Of a stretch of 64,000 nt of DNA, positions 56,703-64,000 are shown piece after piece (position 1 is the stretch's first letter; the number at the start of each line of letters is the position of its first letter). The DNA comes from DAORIO01 sp964384645 (GTDB taxonomy: Bacteria > Patescibacteriota > Minisyncoccia > Phycocordibacterales > UBA9973). The notes beneath the pieces are model-generated. The model was not told where the DNA came from, ran no database searches, and worked only from the letters and a program-made list of their open reading frames with translations. A program made the position numbers and the translations under genes. The stretch spans positions 62,001-126,000 of the forward strand of contig CAYLKL010000001.1 of NCBI GenBank assembly GCA_964384645.1. Reading direction: 5' to 3'.

Positions 56703-57893
56703 TTATATTATTTTAAGAAATCTATGTTTCCCTATTTTGTAGGTTCCTTCTTTGGTTATGTCTGTCCAGTTTTTAACAACCTCTTCGGTATTAAGATTTT
56801 TAACAGACCATAATGTTATTAACCTTTTAATTTCTGATTTTGTTCCAATCCCTGCATTAAACAAACTTTCTATAACCGTCTCCCCCTCTTTCATTTTATA
56901 AGTTGGTGCGTCTTGTGGAATTCCGCCACCCCCAAAAACTGATGAAAAGTTAAACTGTGCTTTTTGGGCTTGTTTTTCTCCATGAATGTTTTTTACTACT
57001 TCTAGAGCTATTTTTTCCTTTGCCTCTTTTGGCCCTAAAGAGAATATATTTTCTTTTTGTTCAAGTGGAATTCTTGTGTTGTTAACAAAAAATACTTCAG
57101 TCATTTCATCGGGTTGAGACATTATGGCTCCAAACATATCTTCGGGTGATGATGCCAAAAAAACACCAGTACCTTCTGATTTTGACATAAGTTTTCCTGT
57201 TTTTGGATTTTCTCCGAGCTTTAAGACTATTACAAACTTTTCTTTGTTATTTATTCTTTTTTGCAAAACCCTACCTGCCATAGCATTAAATGTTTGATCC
57301 GTTCCACATAATTCAATATCTACATCCATCGCCACACTGTCGTAACCTTGCATCAAAGGGTATAAAAATTCGTGTAAATGAATTGGGGTATTTGATTCTA
57401 TTCTTTTTTCAAACATATCCCTTTCTAGCATTTGCTGAACAGTAAAGTTTGAAGCCAAAGAAACTACATCTTTGAAAGAAAGTTTTTCGAGCCACTTAGA
57501 ATTATATTTTATTTTGGCTGGGTTAGTTTTGTCTTGAAAATTTATTATGTTTTTTAGATTTTTTTTCCAAGAAACGGCATTATTTTGAGCTTCTTTTTTT
57601 GTAAGCTGTTTTCTTGTTGATTCCTTTCCTGTTGGGTCACCGATTTGAGCTGTAAAATCCCCTACCAAAACGATAACTTCATGGCCCAACTGTCGCAATT
57701 CTTCCAAAAACATATAATTTTTGGCGTGATTAAGGTGTAAAGAGTTAGATGTTGGGTCTGCACCTAGGTAAATTCTCAGTTTTTTACCGGAATCTAGAAC
57801 CTTAAATAGCTCTTCTTTTGAGGGCAAAACCTCTGAAACAACTCCTCTGTTGAAGATTTCTTCGATTCTTTTTTTGTCACTATTGATTGGCAT
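56703..57893 (-). CDS. tyrS: tyrosyl-tRNA synthetase
   Basis: 396 residues, class I synthetase. GADPTSNSLHLNHAKNY carries the HIGH-like motif (HLNH), GDFTAQIGDPTGKESTR the following strand, and GKLMSKSEGTGV the KMSKS loop; the C-terminal S4-like domain is present (about residues 325-390). Attaches tyrosine to its tRNA in the cytoplasm. A short leader of 17 bases follows TATATT. Confidence 0.95.
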   Translation of the reverse strand: MPINSDKKRIEEIFNRGVVSEVLPSKEELFKVLDSGKKLRIYLGADPTSNSLHLNHAKNYMFLEELRQLGHEVIVLVGDFTAQIGDPTGKESTRKQLTKKEAQNNAVSWKKNLKNIINFQDKTNPAKIKYNSKWLEKLSFKDVVSLASNFTVQQMLERDMFEKRIESNTPIHLHEFLYPLMQGYDSVAMDVDIELCGTDQTFNAMAGRVLQKRINNKEKFVIVLKLGENPKTGKLMSKSEGTGVFLASSPEDMFGAIMSQPDEMTEVFFVNNTRIPLEQKENIFSLGPKEAKEKIALEVVKNIHGEKQAQKAQFNFSSVFGGGGIPQDAPTYKMKEGETVIESLFNAGIGTKSEIKRLITLWSVKNLNTEEVVKNWTDITKEGTYKIGKHRFLKII

Positions 57894-57978
57894 ATTTCGT
57901 CTAACTAATTAATATACAAATACTCTATCATTTTTTTGTTAAATTTGGTAATAGTACGTGATATCATTAAAGAACAAT

Positions 57979-60492
57979 ATGAGAAAATACTTAAAAAAAC
58001 ATTGGGAGAAGCATTGGGTTAGAAATATAATTTTTTTTATACTAGGAGCTGGTTTAATTTTTGCCAGTTTTGTATTTATAACAATAGCAACTATAAAAAT
58101 ACCAGACCTAAAGTCTTTTGAGGAGAGAAAAATTGTTAAGTCTACTAAAATATATGACAGAACTGGTGAATTTGTTCTTTTCGACATTCACGAATCTCTA
58201 AAAAGAACTGTTATTCCTTTTTCTGATATGGGAACAAATATTAAAAACGCAGTTGTTGCGGTAGAAGATGCCGAATTTTATAGCCACAACGGTGTTCGAA
58301 TAGACAGAACTCTAAAAGCGATATTCAACAACCTCACAACAGGAGGCCCAACACAAGGTGGGTCAACTATCACACAACAGCTTATTAAAAACAGTGTTCT
58401 AACAACTGATAAAAAGATTTCTCGAAAAATAAAAGAGTGGATGCTTGCTTATAAAATTGAGGAAGAAATGACAAAAGATCAGATATTAGAAACTTACCTA
58501 AACGAACTACCTTACGGAAATATATACGGAGTTCAAGAAGCATCTCGTTCTTTTTTTGGAAAAGACCCAATTGATCTAACCCTTACAGAATCAGCTTATT
58601 TGGCGGCTATTCCACAAGCTCCCACTTACTACTCCCCTTATGGTAGTCATTTAGATGATTTAGAAAATAGAAAAAACTTCGTTTTAAAAAGAATGAATGA
58701 ACTAGGTTTTATAACAGAAGAGGAATATCTAAATGCATTAGCAGAAAAAGTGGTTTGGAAAGAACAGGATAATATAAAAATAAAAGCCCCTCACTTTGTT
58801 TTCTATATAAAAGAATACTTAGAGGGTAAATACGGTAGAGACACAGTTGAAAATGGTGGTTTAAAAATAATATCAACTCTTGATTGGGAACTTCAACAAA
58901 AAGCAGAGGAAATTGTAAAAAGAAACGCATTAGAAAATGAAGTAGATTTTAATGCTTCAAATGCCGCCCTTGTAACCATAGACCCTAAGACTGGGCAAGT
59001 TTTAACAATGGTTGGTTCAAGAGATTATTTCGACACAAAAATAGACGGTAAATACAATGTTGCAATAGCAAAAAGACAGCCTGGTTCTTCTTTTAAGCCA
59101 TTTGCTTACGCTACTGCTTTTAAAAAAGGATTTACACCAAATTCTAAACTATTCGATGTTTTTACAGAATTTAACACAGGATGTTCTCCTTACGGAAAAC
59201 CACTTCGTTCAGGTGCTGATTGTTATAATCCTGATAACTTTGACGGAACATTCAAAGGACCTATTACAATGCGCTCAGCTTTGGCTGAATCTATAAACGT
59301 TGTTGCCGTTAAAACTCTTTATCTAGCTGGTCTTAATAATGCTATTGCAACAGCAAGAGACATGGGAATAAAAACACTAACAGATCCTGACAGATACGGC
59401 CTTACTTTGGTTTTGGGAGGTGGAGAAGTTACACCTCTTGAAATGACTGGGGCTTATGCAACTTTTGCAAATGAAGGAGTACACAATCAACCTACAACAA
59501 TTTTATCTGTTGAAGATTATGAGGGTAATGTTTTAGAAGAATTCGTACCAAACCCAAGAGAAGTTTTAGATAGAAATGTTGCATTAATGATTTCAGACGT
59601 GCTATCAGACAACATAGCCCGATCGCCGACTTTTGGTCTATACTCTTCACTTCATTTCCCAGGAAAATCAGTTGCTGCAAAGACAGGAACAACAAACAAT
59701 AACCGAGATGCGTGGCTAGTTGGGTATTCTCCAAATATTGCTGTAGGTGTTTGGTCTGGAAACAATGACAATACACCCATGAAAAAATCTTCTTCTGCTA
59801 TTTCCGGCCCGCTTTTTAAAGAATTTATGAACGAAGCACTAAAAACTGTTCCAAACGATAGTTTTGAAAAACCTTTTATAAATGACTCAAACTTACCCGC
59901 TCCTCTTAAGGGTGAGTGGCAAGGTGGCGAAGCTTACACAATAGATACAATCTCAGGAAAACTCGCGACAGAATATACACCAAATGAAACTAAAAAAGAT
60001 TTAGTTGTAACAAATGTTCATTCTATTCTTTATTGGATAGACAAAGACAACCCAACTGTTTTAAAAACAGGAGATTTCGACTCTGATAACCAATTTAAAA
60101 ACTGGGAAACAACTGTGCAAGATTGGTGGAGTCAAAATAAATCTAAATATAACACTGTAACTCAAAGCCAAGTACCGAGTAGCTACGACGACGTACATGT
60201 ACCTTCAAAATTTCCAAGCGTTACAATAAGTAGTCCCAACAATAATTCTGTTTTATCTATAAACCAAAATGTTGCCGTAAATTTTAATTACAATGGATTT
60301 TACTCTTACAAAAAAGCAGACATTTACTTAAATAATTCATTTTTAGGTAGTATAGACGCACCGCAAAATAGTTTTTCTTTTGACCCTAAAAACATAGCCA
60401 AAATAGGTGAAACGAACGAATTATCTATAGTTGTAACAGATGTAGTGTTTAATAAAGATACTGAAATTATTAAAGTTGAATTTTCTGAATAA
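57979..60492 (+). CDS. class A penicillin-binding protein (glycosyltransferase/transpeptidase)
   Basis: 837-residue bifunctional wall synthase from ATG 57979. One membrane helix (about 17-35), glycosyltransferase domain with EDAEFYSHNGVRIDR near 96 and GGSTITQQLIKN near 125, then transpeptidase motifs SSFK (370-373), SIN (438-440) and KTGT (568-571). The C-terminus adds an Ig-like beta-domain (about 745-837). Shows that this cell makes cross-linked peptidoglycan. Divergent from tyrS. Confidence 0.95.
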   Translation: MRKYLKKHWEKHWVRNIIFFILGAGLIFASFVFITIATIKIPDLKSFEERKIVKSTKIYDRTGEFVLFDIHESLKRTVIPFSDMGTNIKNAVVAVEDAEFYSHNGVRIDRTLKAIFNNLTTGGPTQGGSTITQQLIKNSVLTTDKKISRKIKEWMLAYKIEEEMTKDQILETYLNELPYGNIYGVQEASRSFFGKDPIDLTLTESAYLAAIPQAPTYYSPYGSHLDDLENRKNFVLKRMNELGFITEEEYLNALAEKVVWKEQDNIKIKAPHFVFYIKEYLEGKYGRDTVENGGLKIISTLDWELQQKAEEIVKRNALENEVDFNASNAALVTIDPKTGQVLTMVGSRDYFDTKIDGKYNVAIAKRQPGSSFKPFAYATAFKKGFTPNSKLFDVFTEFNTGCSPYGKPLRSGADCYNPDNFDGTFKGPITMRSALAESINVVAVKTLYLAGLNNAIATARDMGIKTLTDPDRYGLTLVLGGGEVTPLEMTGAYATFANEGVHNQPTTILSVEDYEGNVLEEFVPNPREVLDRNVALMISDVLSDNIARSPTFGLYSSLHFPGKSVAAKTGTTNNNRDAWLVGYSPNIAVGVWSGNNDNTPMKKSSSAISGPLFKEFMNEALKTVPNDSFEKPFINDSNLPAPLKGEWQGGEAYTIDTISGKLATEYTPNETKKDLVVTNVHSILYWIDKDNPTVLKTGDFDSDNQFKNWETTVQDWWSQNKSKYNTVTQSQVPSSYDDVHVPSKFPSVTISSPNNNSVLSINQNVAVNFNYNGFYSYKKADIYLNNSFLGSIDAPQNSFSFDPKNIAKIGETNELSIVVTDVVFNKDTEIIKVEFSE

Positions 60493-60494
60493 AC

Positions 60495-60743
60495 TTAAAA
60501 AATATTAGATAAAAAAATATTACTTTCTTTTAACTCTAAAAGTATTTCTTCTTTTTTTATTTTAATTTCGTGTTTTACAGACGGGTGAATATTTAACTTA
60601 ACACTATCCCCCGTTAAGATTATTTCATCTTCTTTAATTTCAAAGTTTATTTTTTTAGAAATTATTTTTCTAATTAAGTCTATTTTGTCTTTATTTTTAA
60701 AAACATTAGTTTTTAAATTTTTAAAAATATCAGATAAATCCAT
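60495..60743 (-). CDS. DciA/DUF721-like protein
   Basis: 82 residues with a helix (LRKIISKKINFEI) and KH-like strands (EDEIILTGDSVKLNIHPSVKHEIKIKKEEILLEL), similar to DUF721/DciA proteins that load the replicative helicase and lie by dnaA and dnaN. The stop of dnaN overlaps its start by one base, so it follows dnaN translation. Short compared with full DciA; the call is moderate. Confidence 0.65.
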   Translation of the reverse strand: MDLSDIFKNLKTNVFKNKDKIDLIRKIISKKINFEIKEDEIILTGDSVKLNIHPSVKHEIKIKKEEILLELKESNIFLSNIF

Positions 60744-61840
60744 TATCTTATCATTGGCATAATTAAATAAAGGAAAGTTCCGTCTGTTATTCCTTTAATA
60801 ATTATAGGTTTATTATTTCCATTAAACATAAACTCAACTGAATCTGCATTTATAATAGACAAAACATCTGCTAAATATCGATAGTTTATAGATATGTTGA
60901 TTGGTTCACCTTTCATCGCACAATCAATCTCTGTTTTCTGTTCACCTAAATCTGAGTTTTTTGAAATCAAAAAACAGGTTTTGTTTTTTGGGTCTACATC
61001 AAAAGTTATTTGATTAAATTTATCAGAAAAAATATTAGAGATCTTAATTGATTGTTCCAAGTCTTTCAAAAGAAAGACGGCGTCCGTTGTTGAGTTTTTA
61101 GGAATTATTTGTTTATAGTCTGGATAACTTCCATTTATTATCCGAGTGGTTAAATAAATATTATCTATATTATAAGAAAGCTGATTTTCGTTCCATGTTA
61201 TAGAAACACTGCCTTCGTAGTCGCTTAAAATTCTACTTATATCTAAAATATTCTTAAACGGTATTATGATTCCATTTATTTCATTCTGAATCTTAATTTT
61301 TATTCTTTTTTCGGAAAGTCTAAACGAGTCGGTCGCAACAAAAACTAACCCATTATCGTCGCTATACATATAAACACTTGATATTTCTGGTCTTATTTCT
61401 GTTGTTGCAGCACTATTTACAACAGACTTAATACCTTCTAAATAAACATTTACTGGGACAGAAAAACTAAAACCTTCAACAATTGGTATAGTTGGAAAAT
61501 CTTCATGAGGTATAGCTTTAACGGTTGCTTTATGGTGTTTAGTTGAGATATTTAAATTTCCATTAATCTCCTCTAAACTTACTTCTTCATCTAAATCAAT
61601 TGAAGATAGAAATTCATTTATAATAGCCCCTGGAACAGCTAAAACGCCCTCCTTTTCAAGAGTACCTATTATTTCCATCTCAGAACCTATGTTGATGTTT
61701 GTAGCTCGTAATTTAAGGGTTTTCCCTGATCCTATAAAAAGAATACTCTCTAATACAGGTAACGTTACGTTCTTCCCTGTAATTCTAACCAGGTTACCAA
61801 TCGCCTTTTTTAAGTTTTTGTTTTTTGTAGTGAATTTCAT
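60743..61840 (-). CDS. dnaN: DNA polymerase III beta clamp
   Basis: 365-residue sliding clamp. Three repeated domains; typical stretches are KFTTKNKNLKKAIGNLVRITGKN, LPVLESILFIGSGKTLKLRATN, and the C-terminal NKPIIIKGITDGTFLYLIMPMI ending in the family MPM-R motif. It lies just after dnaA on the same strand and before the dciA-like gene. Confidence 0.97.
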   Translation of the reverse strand: MKFTTKNKNLKKAIGNLVRITGKNVTLPVLESILFIGSGKTLKLRATNINIGSEMEIIGTLEKEGVLAVPGAIINEFLSSIDLDEEVSLEEINGNLNISTKHHKATVKAIPHEDFPTIPIVEGFSFSVPVNVYLEGIKSVVNSAATTEIRPEISSVYMYSDDNGLVFVATDSFRLSEKRIKIKIQNEINGIIIPFKNILDISRILSDYEGSVSITWNENQLSYNIDNIYLTTRIINGSYPDYKQIIPKNSTTDAVFLLKDLEQSIKISNIFSDKFNQITFDVDPKNKTCFLISKNSDLGEQKTEIDCAMKGEPINISINYRYLADVLSIINADSVEFMFNGNNKPIIIKGITDGTFLYLIMPMIR

Positions 61841-62073
61841 ATTAGTATATTAATTATTTAATTTAGATATTTTTTATTAGTATTAGTAATTACTAAATTG
61901 TTAATAACTTGATTTTTTATTGTAAATAAAGGGTTTTTTAGAAAAAGAGCTGTTGAAAAGTGCTGGGGAATCTTTAAATTAAGAGTAGTAACGTTGGGTA
62001 TAAGTTTATTGTTTATAAAGTTATTAACTTTTAGTTTTAAGTTTTTCATATTATATACAATGTTTTTCCACAG
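61841..62073 (-). other. dnaA-dnaN intergenic region with a DnaA-box-like site
   Basis: About 230 AT-rich bases. TTTTCCACA at 62064-62072 fits the relaxed DnaA box; several AAGTTATTAAC and TTGTTAATAAC motifs occur. A 63-codon frame here is probably noise. Promoter or secondary origin elements are possible. Confidence 0.45.
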
Positions 62074-63380
62074 CTATTTAAACATAATTTTTAACTGCTC
62101 TATCTCTTGAGCAAGTAGTGGGTTGGTTTTAAGGTCGTCTTTTATTTTTAAGTAAGAGTGAATAACAGTGGTGTGATCTTTTCCCCCAAGTTTTTGACCG
62201 ATTAATGGGTAAGATACGTTAAAGAATTCTCTTAATATGTACATAACAAGTTGCCTAACCTTAACAATTTCCTTTCTTCTTGTTTTTTCGTAAATTGAAT
62301 TTTCATCTATGTTGTAATAGCCAGAAACAGCCTTAACTATATCTTTTACTACAACCTGTTTTTTAGGTTTTATACTGTTTTTAATTAAACACTTTACATC
62401 ATTTAAGGTTACGGTTTTGTTTTTTAATTGCCCATGACACACAACAGTGTTTAGGCTTCCTTCTAGCTCTCTAACGTTTCCTTGAACTATTTCAGCCATA
62501 TAACTTAGAACATCTTCAGTTAGTTCTATTGGTGAAATTTTGGCTTTTTCTCTAAGGATAGCTAGTCTAGATTCAAACTCGGGTTGGTTAATGTCTATTA
62601 TCATTCCAGCTTGGAAGCGAGATCTTAGTCGGTCTTCTAACCCATGTGCTTCCCTTTTTCGTATAAAGTATTGAATAAATGAAATAGTTCTTCTTGAGTT
62701 TTTTCCATTTTTCCAACAAATTGAATGTCGTCAACTATTAAAACGTCAAACTTTCTAAATTTTTCCTTGAAAGAGTTTGTTGAGTTGTTTGTAAAAGAAG
62801 TTACGAGTTCTGTCGCAAACTTCTCAAGAGTTGTGTAAATAACCTTTTTATCCTTGTGTTTTTCTTTAATAGCATTACCAATAGATTGTATTAAGTGAGT
62901 TTTTCCAAGGCCAGTATCTCCGTATATAAAGTATGGATTGTAGTTTAATCCTGGTTTGTCTACCACCGCATTAGCTGCAGCAAAAGCCATTTCGTTAAAA
63001 GGTCCAACAACTAAAGAATCAAAAGTGTATTTAGGGTTTAAATTGTCTTCTTTGTTTACATAAAGGTCGTGTAGAGGTAGTTCTCGAGAGCGATCGGTTA
63101 GAGAAGGTCCTTTAAGTAAGTTTGGTCTATCAAATTTAACAATTAGATACTCAACGTTTCGAGTATCTTCAGAAAAGTTTATTAAAGTTTGAAGTATTAG
63201 CGTGTGGAATTTATTAGAAATCCAATCTCTTACGAATTCATTCGGTACTCCTATAAAAATAACACCAGATTCTTTCTTTACCAAGGATGTGTTTTTAAAC
63301 CAAGTGTTAAAATTAGCTTTTGAAACGTTGCTTTCTATAACGTGAAGGCATTGATTCCAAAGAGTATTGTATTCATTCAT
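62074..63380 (-). pseudogene. dnaA: chromosomal replication initiator DnaA, interrupted
   Basis: Domain I (MNEYNTLWNQCLHVIESNVSK), linker, then AAA+ domain with Walker A IYGDTGLGKTHLIQSIGNA and Walker B DVLIVDDIQFVGK. After EELFHLFNTLYEKGK (about 62640) the frame is lost and a stop appears; homology resumes in another frame at GLEDRLRSRFQAGMIIDI and continues through domain IV with the DnaA-box helix KVRQLVMYILREF and GGKDHTTVIHS. About 13 residues including the sensor-1 strand (IIFSSDRPP in relatives) are missing. Either a real lesion or an assembly deletion; I favour the latter because dnaA is essential. Confidence 0.85.
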
Positions 63381-63532
63381 AATTTATCCACAGAAAAACT
63401 AATTAATAAGTAATTTGAATTATATCTTTTAATAAGGAATGCTTCCAATCTAAAAATTTTATAACATTGTTAATAACATGTGGAAATCTTTTAATCGTTG
63501 CAAGATAATCGATTATAGTATAAAATCGCCTC
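63381..63532. other. probable origin of replication (oriC) between dnaA and rpmH
   Basis: Contains TTATCCACA (63384-63392, an exact DnaA box), TGTGGAAAT (63479-63487, a near box on the other strand) and AT-rich stretches with repeated GTTAATAAC-type motifs, placed between divergent dnaA and rpmH-rnpA. Confidence 0.65.
63521..63526 (+). promoter_or_regulatory. -10 promoter of rpmH
   Basis: TAAAAT, six bases (CGCCTC), then ATG. Confidence 0.6.
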
Positions 63533-63673
63533 ATGTCACAAACCTATAATCCTAAGAAGAGAAAAAGAGCCAAGACCCACGGCTTTTTGACTCGTACTAA
63601 AACAGTCGGGGGTCAGAATATTCTTAAGAGAAGAAGACAAAAAGGAAGAAAAAAACTTACTGTTTCAGGATAA
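63533..63673 (+). CDS. rpmH: 50S ribosomal protein L34
   Basis: 46 residues: MSQTYNPKKRKRAKTHGFLT followed by a basic tail with the family's KRRRQKGRKKL end. Same length class as L34 elsewhere. Directly upstream of rnpA, the universal order, and oriented away from dnaA. Confidence 0.97.
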   Translation: MSQTYNPKKRKRAKTHGFLTRTKTVGGQNILKRRRQKGRKKLTVSG

Positions 63674-63680
63674 AATCTAG

Positions 63681-64000
63681 ATGTTGCCTAGAGAAAACAG
63701 AATATCGAAGACAGAATACCCTACCCTACTTAAGCAAAGTAGGTATTTTGTTTTAGATGGAACAACTATAAAGCATGCGGTTTCTGAAAAAGGGCCTAAA
63801 TTTTCAATAGTTATTTCTGCAAAAGTTTCAAAAAAGGCGGTTAAAAGGAACCTAATTAGAAGGATATTTAGCGAAAACATTAAAAAAGCAGACTTACTAG
63901 CTAAAATAGGTAAAAAAGCTTTATTTATATACGTTTCTAAAGAGCTGGGCCTTATGTCTAGGTATAAAATTAACCAAAAATCAGAGGATTTAGTCAATAA
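63681..64000 (+). CDS. rnpA: ribonuclease P protein component (3' end outside window)
   Basis: Begins MLPRENRISKTEY at ATG 63681, seven bases after the rpmH stop. The family signature KKAVKRNLIRRIFSE (RNR motif) is seen near residues 53-66. The protein binds the RNase P RNA and processes tRNA 5' ends. The window ends about 106 codons in, which is near the usual length. Confidence 0.95.
   Translation, partial: MLPRENRISKTEYPTLLKQSRYFVLDGTTIKHAVSEKGPKFSIVISAKVSKKAVKRNLIRRIFSENIKKADLLAKIGKKALFIYVSKELGLMSRYKINQKSEDLVN

Noticed and set aside
61858..62049. A 63-codon frame between dnaA and dnaN
   Set aside because: Low-complexity N/K/L sequence in a very AT-rich stretch; no start signals of either common type.
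62600..62680. Programmed frameshift in dnaA
   Set aside because: Roughly 13 conserved residues are missing as well as the frame change, which a frameshift alone would not explain.

Overview
The window looks like one contig of a small-genome Patescibacteria (Candidate Phyla Radiation) bacterium, most likely of the Parcubacteria/Paceibacteria side. The evidence is its AT-richness, short intergenic gaps, many small single-pass membrane proteins, families typical of that group (DUF5652-like and DUF5670-like proteins, YibE/F, orphan pterin dehydratase), a type IV pilus, competence-type secretion parts, and few biosynthetic genes. Translation fits the standard code. Most start codons have no Shine-Dalgarno sequence. 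They either follow a TANNNT -10 box by only 6-8 bases (leaderless mRNAs) or an A-rich leader. The lineage is inferred from gene content, not from a marker-gene tree.

Layout. 1-10.8 kb (mostly minus strand): a MacA/MacB-type exporter, a membrane-anchored FKBP isomerase, an RlmI-like methyltransferase, small unknowns, and a giant NHL-repeat surface protein interrupted by a 100-N assembly gap. 10.8-18.3 kb: fatty acid desaturase, nucleotidyltransferase plus ADP-ribosyltransferase-like pair, tRNA-His, a VKOR fusion protein, pterin dehydratase, a large membrane protein with pilin-like ends, tRNA-Leu. 18.4-27 kb: L19, RluA, small proteins, tRNA-Val, tRNA-Arg(UCU), the pilMNO operon, DedA, a tRNA-binding protein, RuvX and tRNA-Ser. 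27-35 kb: a zincin, a sigma/anti-sigma/secreted-protein operon, tRNA-Arg(GCG), and a helicase with integrase-type repeats. 35-43 kb: S20, RuvA, a frameshifted Fpg, TrmH-like methyltransferase, tRNA-Lys, a YibE/F-ZIP-Fur metal region and a thioredoxin/DsbB pair. 43-54 kb: a HolA-like protein, PolA, TsaE, a large Cys-paired repeat surface protein, PilB. 54-64 kb: a probable structured RNA, ruvBC, tyrS, a class A PBP, then dciA-like/dnaN/dnaA, a probable origin, rpmH and rnpA.

How the genes fit together. The cell apparently invests in its surface: type IV pili (PilM, PilN, PilO, PilB), two very large repeat proteins, a tripartite exporter and peptidoglycan synthesis. Oxidative folding (VKOR fusion, DsbB, membrane thioredoxin) matches the paired cysteines in the secreted repeat proteins. 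An ECF sigma factor with an overlapping probable anti-sigma factor and a secreted coiled-coil protein looks like an envelope-stress circuit. All Holliday-junction genes (ruvA, ruvB, ruvC) are present, plus ruvX.

The most unusual signal is at the tRNA genes. Downstream of several of them lies an inverted copy of that tRNA's own 3' end. In three cases a nearly identical 24-base palindromic insert sits exactly between the T-arm strand and the acceptor strand of the copy. Two copies are further capped by a shared two-hairpin structure whose sequences differ but whose pairing is kept. I do not recognise this as a named element. Three genes carry lesions that may be assembly artefacts: dnaA (short deletion with frameshift), fpg (one-base frameshift) and the NHL gene (N gap whose flanks join seamlessly).
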